Below, piece after piece: positions 33,862-41,045 of a DNA stretch of 64,000 bases. Position 1 is the stretch's first letter. Each line of letters starts with the position of its first letter. The translations under genes were made by a program, and so were the position numbers. Below the pieces are notes generated by a model. It was not told the origin of the DNA. It saw only the letters and a list, made by a program, of their open reading frames with translations, and did not search any database. The stretch lies in the NCBI GenBank assembly GCA_017555085.1, contig JAFZHD010000016.1:1-64000 (forward strand), read 5' to 3'. The DNA is from Muribaculaceae bacterium (GTDB lineage: Bacteria > Bacteroidota > Bacteroidia > Bacteroidales > Muribaculaceae).

Positions 33862-35226
33862 TCAGAATGGGAAGTTCAAACCGATGTTTAACGATGCGTT
33901 TGAGGTCAAGGGTATGTATTCTTTTGTAAACTTGGTAGCCATGTGGTCCATACCCACAAACAGGTTAAAACCGGTTACATTGAGGTTTATAATCCAACCA
34001 AATGCATAGCCGTGGTTGCTGACTGCGACATTGGCGGCTGCCGAGAATATATCGACGGGCTTGATGTTGGCCGACAAGCGAAATTCGGTCCATGTGTAGT
34101 CGCCTAGCAAGCGGGTGGTGTTGAGCAAGCCGAATGACAAGCGGCGGTAAACGGGCAATTTGAATTCGGCACCCACATTAAATGTTGTGGCAATCATTTT
34201 GTTTTGCGAGCCTTGGTCGCCCATATCTTCCATTTCAAACAATGCCGATAGGTCGTCTTTTACCATATCAAGTTCGTCATTGAAATTGTTGATTTTGTCC
34301 ATATCAACATTAAACGAGTATTTGTCGGTAGTGAAATGTTTAACGCCGTTGGTCGATGCTAGCATATTGTTGTTCCAATTAATGAAACCTAGGTCAACAA
34401 CGCTTGCCGAGAACGACCAGTCTTTGTTGAGTTTGAACTCTACGCCCAAGTCGGCCGCAAAGCCAAATCCGTTGATGTTAAACTTGTCGATGTCAATTCC
34501 GCTGACATATCGGTTGCCGGTGTTGGGGTTGATGTCGCTAGTGTATCGCAGACCGTTGATGCTCGATTGCACTTGTCCGTCTAAATCAATTTCCCATGCA
34601 TCTTTGCCGAGAGAGATTTGTGCGTGGTTGAACTTTGCATCCATATTGGCACCGCCAACGAGAAATTTCACTGCACCGCCCACTTTCCATTTATCATTGA
34701 TTTTGTGTGAGTGACCGAGGGCTATTTCGGCATAGGCATCGGCGTGAAGCCACATGTCTGATATGTCATAGGTCTTGCTTTCAAGACCTTCTTTCATCAT
34801 TTTGAGGAATGTTGTCGGTATGTGGGTGTTGCCGTTGGCGCGCGCATTGATTGAGATGGTGTTGTAGCCGCCAAATGCTTTGAAACCTGTTGAGAATATG
34901 CCGAATTTTATGTCAGAGCCAAATTGACTGCCGTCGCCCACAGCATCGAGAAATGTCTGTGTATCGACCGCGGGGTTGAGAAAAGTTGTGGTCTGTCCGT
35001 TGACATTATAGAGCAGGTCTTGAAGACCGAGCGAACCGTTCATGGCCACATTCATATTGCCCAACAATGGCATCGAAATAAAGTTTTTCTCGTTGTCAAA
35101 GGCGGGGTTCATCTCATAACGATAGAGATAATTGTCGGTAAAATAGGCCGAGCGGGTGGTTTGTGCTGTGGCACACATGGCCGATGCTGCAATGAGTGCC
35201 GATGCTATATATTTGTTCACTTTCAT
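33862..35226 (-). CDS. DUF5723 outer-membrane beta-barrel protein
   Basis: 454 residues with a signal peptide (KYIASALIAASAMCATAQ). It shows the pattern of the Bacteroidota DUF5723 family: TDNYLYRYEMNPAFDNEKNF near the N-terminus, LGNMNVAMNGSLGLQDLLY, then strand-rich repeats (ALGHSHKINDKWKVGGAVKF, GFAADLGVEFKLNKDWSFSA) ending with an aromatic residue (LNIGLNFPF). It is probably an integral outer-membrane barrel of unknown role. It follows the large lipoprotein gene by 13 bases and forms a two-gene unit with it. Confidence 0.85.
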   Translation of the reverse strand: MKVNKYIASALIAASAMCATAQTTRSAYFTDNYLYRYEMNPAFDNEKNFISMPLLGNMNVAMNGSLGLQDLLYNVNGQTTTFLNPAVDTQTFLDAVGDGSQFGSDIKFGIFSTGFKAFGGYNTISINARANGNTHIPTTFLKMMKEGLESKTYDISDMWLHADAYAEIALGHSHKINDKWKVGGAVKFLVGGANMDAKFNHAQISLGKDAWEIDLDGQVQSSINGLRYTSDINPNTGNRYVSGIDIDKFNINGFGFAADLGVEFKLNKDWSFSASVVDLGFINWNNNMLASTNGVKHFTTDKYSFNVDMDKINNFNDELDMVKDDLSALFEMEDMGDQGSQNKMIATTFNVGAEFKLPVYRRLSFGLLNTTRLLGDYTWTEFRLSANIKPVDIFSAAANVAVSNHGYAFGWIINLNVTGFNLFVGMDHMATKFTKEYIPLTSNASLNIGLNFPF

Positions 35227-35239
35227 AGCGATGTGTCAA

Positions 35240-36991
35240 TTAAAGTTTAGTAATGTAGTTGCCCGAAACTGTGATTTTGAAATCTTTTAGGTGGACAAAT
35301 TCGGTGGGGTTCAAGTTTGAACCGCCGTCGGGCGATGTTGCCACTGCTTCAAAATAGATGCCGTCAAAGCGGTTGATTTCGCCGCTCATTGTGATATTCA
35401 ACGGCTTGTTTTCGCTGTTGGCAGTCAGTTCAAAACCTGTAATAGCCACATCGTTGATGCGGTTGCCGTTCACATCAACAGGATAGGCAAATATCTCTAT
35501 ATCGAGGGGCAAATTGTTGGTTACATTGCCCTCAATATCCAATTTTTTGATGGTGATGGCATCAATGTTTTCGCTGCTCCATCCGTCAACAGTTGTTGCA
35601 AACACAATTTTAGAGCCGCCTTTCAAGTCGAGAGGAGCATAAAATGAGTAGCGGCCTTGAATGTCGCCAACATCTTGTCCGAGGGCAAAATCGTTGACCT
35701 GCTGTGTGGGTACACAGGGGTTTGTGATTTCGACTGCGATAGATTTGGGTAGGCCTTTGCCACTCAACAGATATGAAAGCGATGAGTATGGAACGTGTGT
35801 CGCTTGCTCATAGCCTTGATAATAAAATTGGGGAACTGTAGGCGACAAGCACAATGTGTTGATGTTGTTGTCGGCAGTGCCGCCAATAGAGAAGTAACCG
35901 TTGTCGAGAGATAATTGCTGGCTGGGCAAATTGTCGCGATGTGTGGTAATGGTAACCCCTGCCTGTGCAGTCAAATTGTATTGTGCCAACGGGTTGTTAA
36001 ACTGCAAGTAGATTTGGGGATTGTTTAACACAATATTGGTTTCATCTTGACCGAGAATATCGGGAATGTTGCCTAACTGTACAGGGGGAATTGAAAATCC
36101 GTCAAGCGCATAATTGATTTTGCCCGAGAAGGTCTTGATAACGATTTCGCTCAAATCAAAGTGCATGGCGAGGTCAATAGATTTGGGTAGTTTGAGAATG
36201 TTGAAGCCTTCGACAAAGTCGGCACCCGAGGCAGCAACCTCGCCCGAGTAGATACCCACTTGACCAGCAAAATTCACAGAGTGTTCATTGTGATTATAGT
36301 CAAGGTTTGATTCGTTGATATCAATGCCGTCGATTTCGACAGAGAAGGTCATGCTGTTACCCTCATGTTTATGGTCATTGAGAGTCAATACACCGGTTTT
36401 TTTGTCATAAACGCCGTCGGGAGTTGTGAGGTCCAAACCGGCAGGTATCTGCAATGAGAAATTGCGCAAACTGAATTTGTTTACCACCTGTTCAAGACCT
36501 TTGATTTCAAAAGTGATAGACACCCTGAAATCAACGCCCACTTTGTCCATCGACACAATGTAGTCGCTCACGCTACTTGTTTCATAGGCAAAGTCCGACA
36601 AAATGCTGTTGATGGGATAACTTATTTCAAAATTTTCAAATGCCTTGGGAGTCAAACCAGGTATTTCACCTAAATCAACGGTAGTGGTTACCGACTCAAC
36701 ATTTGGGGCTGGAATCACTACTTGGGGAATGGTAATGTTTTCAGACGAGAAACTGCCATCTTCGACAAATACATATTGGTTGTTGATAATAGATATTTGC
36801 TCAGCATCGTCAACGTCTATAATGTTTTTGAGATAAATCTCCTCGATGTTCATTGGCAATACCAAGTCTTTCACTTGAAGTTCGGTGGTTGTGTCGATGT
36901 TGGAGAGATCATAACTATCGTCAACACAGGCTCCAAAAGCAAAAGGCAGGGCTAATAAACAACCCACCTTAAAAATTTGCACTGTTTTCAT
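35240..36991 (-). CDS. Large uncharacterised lipoprotein paired with DUF5723
   Basis: 583 residues. Lipoprotein signal with lipobox FGAC (Cys about 21), followed by DDSYDLSNIDTTTELQVKDL, a start I associate with Bacteroidales lipoproteins encoded beside DUF5723 barrels. The rest is predicted almost wholly beta (repeated strands such as GDSFS-like loops, VTTTVDLGEIPGLTPKAFEN, TLNDHKHEGNSMTFSVEIDG), consistent with tandem immunoglobulin-like domains. No catalytic motif is visible. The leader upstream contains an inverted-repeat element (37003-37199) between the gene and its nearest -7 box. Confidence 0.75.
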   Translation of the reverse strand: MKTVQIFKVGCLLALPFAFGACVDDSYDLSNIDTTTELQVKDLVLPMNIEEIYLKNIIDVDDAEQISIINNQYVFVEDGSFSSENITIPQVVIPAPNVESVTTTVDLGEIPGLTPKAFENFEISYPINSILSDFAYETSSVSDYIVSMDKVGVDFRVSITFEIKGLEQVVNKFSLRNFSLQIPAGLDLTTPDGVYDKKTGVLTLNDHKHEGNSMTFSVEIDGIDINESNLDYNHNEHSVNFAGQVGIYSGEVAASGADFVEGFNILKLPKSIDLAMHFDLSEIVIKTFSGKINYALDGFSIPPVQLGNIPDILGQDETNIVLNNPQIYLQFNNPLAQYNLTAQAGVTITTHRDNLPSQQLSLDNGYFSIGGTADNNINTLCLSPTVPQFYYQGYEQATHVPYSSLSYLLSGKGLPKSIAVEITNPCVPTQQVNDFALGQDVGDIQGRYSFYAPLDLKGGSKIVFATTVDGWSSENIDAITIKKLDIEGNVTNNLPLDIEIFAYPVDVNGNRINDVAITGFELTANSENKPLNITMSGEINRFDGIYFEAVATSPDGGSNLNPTEFVHLKDFKITVSGNYITKL

Positions 36992-37002
36992 AAATGTTTT
37001 AT

Positions 37003-37199
37003 TTAAGGGAACTTCTATAAATTCCGGTTAATTTAAAAATCGGGTATTATTCTAACTTGAGTTCTTTATGTTTTTGTTTGGTCCTTTTTAGATTTTGTTT
37101 CAATCACATAGCTCGCTATGTTCATTCAACAAAACTCAAAAAAATTCCTCAAACAAAATTCATAAATCTTCTCAATGTAATTAATAGAAGTACCCTTAA
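37003..37199. repeat. MITE-like element with 21-bp terminal inverted repeats
   Basis: Ends 37003-37023 and 37179-37199 are inverted repeats, 19 of 21 matching (TTAAGGG..ACTTCTAT core). Inside, both arms stay imperfectly complementary (TTTTTGTTTG, GATTTTGTTTCAAT against the right arm) up to the palindrome ACATAGCTCGCTATGT (37106-37121). An extra block of about 24 bases makes the left arm longer. No coding frame. The element lies between the -7 box at 37215 and the lipoprotein start, so it would be transcribed as a long hairpin. Confidence 0.65.
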
Positions 37200-37214
37200 G
37201 CATATTTAATATTG

Positions 37215-37222
37215 CAAAGGTA
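37215..37222 (-). promoter_or_regulatory. -7 box upstream of the lipoprotein-DUF5723 operon
   Basis: TACCTTTG on the minus strand followed by CA; a leader of about 215 bases, most of it the inverted-repeat element. The palindrome ATGTTATATAACAT at 37273-37286 lies 50 bases further upstream, not in the -33 position. The rest of 37223-37368 shows nothing else I can assign. Confidence 0.5.
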
Positions 37223-37368
37223 AAACTTTTAAATCTAAAAAATTAGTATTAATAAGCATTTATTGTAAATAGATGTTATATAACATAATGAAAATGATTT
37301 TTTAGGCGAAATTATCCTGTAGGTATGAAAATACTAGGTTTTTATTGGAAAAAGTTCTATCTATAAGT

Positions 37369-37397
37369 AAAAAAACACCCGCCGATTGGCGGGTGTT
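37369..37397 (-). terminator. Terminator of the PBP gene
   Basis: Stem AACACCCGCC/GGCGGGTGTT with loop GATT, then seven T on the minus strand (A run 37369-37375 on plus), 21 bases after the stop. Confidence 0.88.
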
Positions 37398-37418
37398 GGA
37401 TATCACAAAAAATCAGTA

Positions 37419-39107
37419 TTATTTGTTTTGCAGATACATTGCTATATTTTTGACAACAGTTCCGCTTGCAGAAGCTGAACCTATGGGGCTTGCAGTTGGG
37501 TTATAAACAACTACAATGCAAGAGTAGCGAGGAGCGTCGGCAGGGAAAAAGCCGGCAAAACTCAAAAGCTTTTTATTTATATCATAGCCCGATTTAGATT
37601 TGTCATACATATAAGAAGTTCCGGTTTTGCCCGCAACTTTTATATCGTTATCGCGAAGAATTCGGCCGGTACCTTTATCACCGGTTGCTGTTTTTGCAAG
37701 CATATCGCGCAATATGGCAGCATTTTCAGAACTGCACAATCTTTCGCTGATATTGGAAACTGAGATTATAGAGTCACATTTGTTTCCTTTTATATTGGTA
37801 ACCAATCGAGGACGCACATAAACTCCGTCGTTGGCAATAGCGTTATACCAAGCCAAGAGAGCGAGGGGTGATACTTCAACATTATAGCCCAACATTTGTC
37901 GTGACCATTCAATGCGACCCATATCATCATCGGCAACAGATCGGATAATGGGTGTGTGTTGTCCGGCAATACCGGTGTTAAGAGGAGTTAGGAAGCCGGT
38001 TTTTTCAAGTCGGGTTAACCATTGACTTGGGTTGTTGTGATAACCGCGTTCCATCAATTTAATCAAGCCTATATTTGTTGATATGCTCAAAAAATCATTG
38101 ACTTTTAAGCTTGAATTATATTGAGCATCATTAATAGGGCTACCACCTGCGTAGGCATAGGATTTGCCAATTTCAAATATTTCGGCAGTATCGGTGACCA
38201 ATTTGTCTTCAAGGGCAATGGTCATTGGAATAGTTTTAAATAAACTGCCAAATTCATAATTGCGAGCAGCGTGGTTATATATTTCGGTATAATCATTGCT
38301 TACTGAGTCGAGAGTCAAATTGTTGATGGCTAAAATATCACCGGTTTTAACATCCATAACTACTGCACTACCCCACTCGGCTTCGCTCAATTTGAGCATA
38401 TCATAGAGAGTTGAGTGTACCTTTTCTTGCAAAGACCAGTCAATGGTAGTATAAATATCTTTTCCGTCTATGGCGTGTTTTGGGTCTATTTGTCCCGAAA
38501 GTTGGTAATCAAAGTAACCCTCAATACCTGAAAAACCATGCAGTTGACCATTATCATTTGATACTCGGCCCACAGTAGCATTGTTGCTAATGTTGTAACG
38601 CTTTACTGTAGGTTCAAAGTACAGCCCCATGCGACCACTAAAATTCCAATAGTTAAATAAGTTACATTGCTCTTTTGTGAGATTGGAAATAACACGATGG
38701 GCACGAGGGGGAAATTGGCGTGATAGAGGTTCTGTCAAATGCAATGACCATTCGCTTGAGTCCTTTGTTGGAAAATAGAATGCCAAGCTATCGCTCAAAC
38801 TGTTTACATTTTTAAGAAAATGATCTTTATTAAAACGTTCACTACGATAATCAATTCGCAATATGTAAAGAGTTGAATCTTTAGCTAATATTCTTAAATC
38901 ATTGTCAAAAATCTTGCCTCGCTCGGGACATTCGTGTTTGACAGGCATTCTTGATGTCCATTTATCGGCATCGATTATAGAGGTTTTAAAGCTATAAATA
39001 GCGATCATGGCTCCTAATATAATAGCAGCTATTACAAAAATGAAATAACGAAAAAGAATGTGATTTTTGTTCTTTCCTGAAAAATTAGTGTGTTTATTAT
39101 CTTCCAT
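37419..39107 (-). CDS. Class B penicillin-binding protein (transpeptidase)
   Basis: 562 residues. A short cytoplasmic tail and one membrane span (about 19-39) precede a PBP dimerisation region (ECPERGKIFDND) and a transpeptidase domain with all three motifs: SLFK (Ser288, Lys291), STN (343-345) and KTGT (493-496). It would cross-link peptidoglycan in the periplasm. It resembles FtsI/PBP3 but lies outside a division and cell wall cluster and has no PASTA tail, so it may be a second, specialised class B enzyme. It is a single-gene unit with its own promoter and terminator. Confidence 0.9.
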   Translation of the reverse strand: MEDNKHTNFSGKNKNHILFRYFIFVIAAIILGAMIAIYSFKTSIIDADKWTSRMPVKHECPERGKIFDNDLRILAKDSTLYILRIDYRSERFNKDHFLKNVNSLSDSLAFYFPTKDSSEWSLHLTEPLSRQFPPRAHRVISNLTKEQCNLFNYWNFSGRMGLYFEPTVKRYNISNNATVGRVSNDNGQLHGFSGIEGYFDYQLSGQIDPKHAIDGKDIYTTIDWSLQEKVHSTLYDMLKLSEAEWGSAVVMDVKTGDILAINNLTLDSVSNDYTEIYNHAARNYEFGSLFKTIPMTIALEDKLVTDTAEIFEIGKSYAYAGGSPINDAQYNSSLKVNDFLSISTNIGLIKLMERGYHNNPSQWLTRLEKTGFLTPLNTGIAGQHTPIIRSVADDDMGRIEWSRQMLGYNVEVSPLALLAWYNAIANDGVYVRPRLVTNIKGNKCDSIISVSNISERLCSSENAAILRDMLAKTATGDKGTGRILRDNDIKVAGKTGTSYMYDKSKSGYDINKKLLSFAGFFPADAPRYSCIVVVYNPTASPIGSASASGTVVKNIAMYLQNK

Positions 39108-39157
39108 AATTTTTGAAGGATATTAAATGGTTAATTATTTAGTTGATAAAGTTTATA

Positions 39158-39189
39158 CAAATTTAGTGATAAATCATTGTATTTGCAAA
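39158..39189 (-). promoter_or_regulatory. Promoter of the PBP gene
   Basis: On the minus strand TTTG (39186-39189), 20 bases, then TAAATTTG (39158-39165); a 50-base leader. Confidence 0.75.
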
Positions 39190-39196
39190 AAACTTT

Positions 39197-39385
39197 TTAT
39201 TTTGATTGCTTTTTAGAATTTGATGGTTCAAATAAATAGCTTAGAATGGCCCAAATCACGCATATAATAAACCATGCTATGATTAAAATTGCAATACCCA
39301 AAAAGGTATAACAAAAAAATTCCCAAATGCTAACATCAAAAGCGTTGCATATAGCTCTGCTTAAGCCTAATAAAAAATATTTCAT
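39197..39385 (-). CDS. Small membrane protein
   Basis: 62 residues with one long hydrophobic segment (about 22-52, FFCYTFLGIAILIIAWFIICVIWAI broken by no charge), possibly two helices, and a basic C-terminus. No homology recognised. It lies 22 bases after the preceding minus-strand gene, and its codons are AT-rich like its two upstream neighbours. Confidence 0.55.
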   Translation of the reverse strand: MKYFLLGLSRAICNAFDVSIWEFFCYTFLGIAILIIAWFIICVIWAILSYLFEPSNSKKQSK

Positions 39386-39407
39386 AAAACAAATAGGGTT
39401 AAAGTTA

Positions 39408-40004
39408 TTAATTAGTAAAAACTGTTGTGTAATAGATGTTTAACGGTTTATAGTTTTTATCTGAAATGTCCTTTCCGAAAAAATCTCGGTGTTGGCGATT
39501 GTTGTTTATGTCGGTGAAAGAGAAAAAACTAATGGGACCATGACCATAATCTTTTTCATTGATTTCCACTTGTGTTCCTTGCAGAATGAGTTTGTGCCGA
39601 CTATAAATATATGTAGTAGAGTCTTTTTTGAAGAAGTAAACATCGGTATTAATAACATCAGTATCATAGTCAAGGCTGAAATAGTGAGTGTTGATATTAA
39701 CAGTGTCAACGCTTTCAAAGTGACCTTCAATATATCCATAGGGATAATAGGTTGAGGTTAAAACACATTCTTCGCCAAATATATTGAGTTTAGTGAGCTG
39801 ATAGCCACCAAACAGGAAATAATAGGCTGATGTTGCTCCAAAGACAATACATAAATATAAAACTATGCTGTTATTACTACACAAATAAATAAAAAGTAAC
39901 ACTAATGCTATATATCTACCTATATAAAGGAAGTATTGTTCGGTTATTAAAGTCGCAACTATAATCAAGATTGAGACCAAGAAAATTATTATATATTTTA
40001 GCAT
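39408..40004 (-). CDS. Uncharacterised membrane protein
   Basis: 198 residues. Three hydrophobic segments fill the first 75 residues (YIIIFLVSILIIVATLI, YIALVLLFIYLC, IVLYLCIVFGATSAYYFLF); the remaining 120 are soluble and beta-like, rich in Tyr, Asp and Asn (LDYDTDVINTDVYFFKKDS, GHGPISFFSFTD). I do not recognise it. The middle of three AT-rich minus-strand genes that are probably one transcript. Confidence 0.6.
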   Translation of the reverse strand: MLKYIIIFLVSILIIVATLITEQYFLYIGRYIALVLLFIYLCSNNSIVLYLCIVFGATSAYYFLFGGYQLTKLNIFGEECVLTSTYYPYGYIEGHFESVDTVNINTHYFSLDYDTDVINTDVYFFKKDSTTYIYSRHKLILQGTQVEINEKDYGHGPISFFSFTDINNNRQHRDFFGKDISDKNYKPLNIYYTTVFTN

Positions 40005-40062
40005 AAAGGTTATAGTATTAATGGTTTATATAAGTAGATATATAGGATTGTGTTTTACTTGA

Positions 40063-40854
40063 TTATTTTAAAGGTGTAAAATATTTGAGTGGAGCATAAA
40101 CTGGTCTGTTAGACTTGATTTTAATTAATTTGTGAGGTCTGATTGATTCAAGCGTTTCGCAGTCTTTAATCACGACATATCCCCCAATGATTTGTGTGTA
40201 GTATCCGGCATAAAGCAATTCCTTTACAAGTTGATTATCGTTATAAAAGGCCGAAACGAAAAAATCAAAGAAAATGCCGTTTCTGTTGATAGGGCTTGAT
40301 CCTTTAAATTGAGATAATAAAGACTTATTTAGTTGAGAGTGATAATAAGAGGTATTCATGAGTTTTCTTTTTGTATTGCTTGTTTTTGAAACAATATCTT
40401 GATAGTTGTTTTGAATGAGTGGAAGATTTAACAACTCCCAACGCTGTCTTCTGCTCTCAATATTATTAATTTCACACAACAAGTTTTCCATTCTGTTAAT
40501 TTGGTGCATGTGTTCAATTATTGTAAACACAGAGTCAATACGACGATGCCGGAATGACAAATTCATTGAGTCTTTTATCAAAGGAAAGGCGAATTTGTAC
40601 TTTTTGGGGAAAAGATAATCGCAGCTGATTTTTTCTATGTTAGAAATGATTATACGTTTATCAAATTTGAGAATTGGAGAAATTGGCGGTTTTTGTTGAG
40701 CGATAATACCTCCTACAACATAACCCGAGTAGGCTTTGCCAATATTTGTAACTGTTTTTTTTAACGGATTTGCCAAGGCATCTTGAGCCGGAAAAGCAGC
40801 AATTGCCAATGTGAAAACGAGAAGTACTCGTGTAATTGAATTAAAAAATCTCAT
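40063..40854 (-). CDS. Uncharacterised exported protein
   Basis: 263 residues with a signal peptide (RVLLVFTLAIAAFPAQDALA). The mature part is basic and helical in the middle (SFRHRRIDSVFTIIEHMHQI, SRRQRWELLNLPLIQNNYQD), with a C-terminal stretch KLIKIKSNRPVYAPLKYF. A Gly-rich hydrophobic stretch near residue 45 (AYSGYVVGGIIA) might be a second membrane contact. No family recognised. First gene of a probable three-gene unit behind the -7 box at 40941-40948. Confidence 0.6.
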   Translation of the reverse strand: MRFFNSITRVLLVFTLAIAAFPAQDALANPLKKTVTNIGKAYSGYVVGGIIAQQKPPISPILKFDKRIIISNIEKISCDYLFPKKYKFAFPLIKDSMNLSFRHRRIDSVFTIIEHMHQINRMENLLCEINNIESRRQRWELLNLPLIQNNYQDIVSKTSNTKRKLMNTSYYHSQLNKSLLSQFKGSSPINRNGIFFDFFVSAFYNDNQLVKELLYAGYYTQIIGGYVVIKDCETLESIRPHKLIKIKSNRPVYAPLKYFTPLK

Positions 40855-40882
40855 AATTAGAATGTATTAAGTTAAAAAATAG

Positions 40883-40890
40883 TATCTTTG
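40883..40890 (+). promoter_or_regulatory. Possible -7 box for the 912-residue protein gene
   Basis: TATCTTTG on the plus strand, about 155 bases before ATG 41046, without a clear -33. It is the only TAnnTTTG I find ahead of that gene. Confidence 0.35.
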
Positions 40891-40940
40891 TGGATGTTGA
40901 AAAACAGCTTAGCAAAATTTAATATTGAAGATTTTCGCTT

Positions 40941-40948
40941 CAAAGTTA
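40941..40948 (-). promoter_or_regulatory. -7 box of the three-gene AT-rich unit
   Basis: TAACTTTG on the minus strand, 86 bases before the start at 40854; no exact -33 TTTG. Confidence 0.5.
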
Positions 40949-41045
40949 AGTAGTATCTGCCGGGGTAACTAATTTCCGACTTTGGAACATTTATTTCGTT
41001 GCGAAAACTTTTTTAGTACCTTAATAATCAAGGATTTAGTGTTAA

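Noticed and set aside
37273..37286. ATGTTATATAACAT as a third copy of the promoter-palindrome module
   Set aside because: The palindrome is present, but it lies 50 bases from the -7 box instead of 9-10, so it is not the same module.
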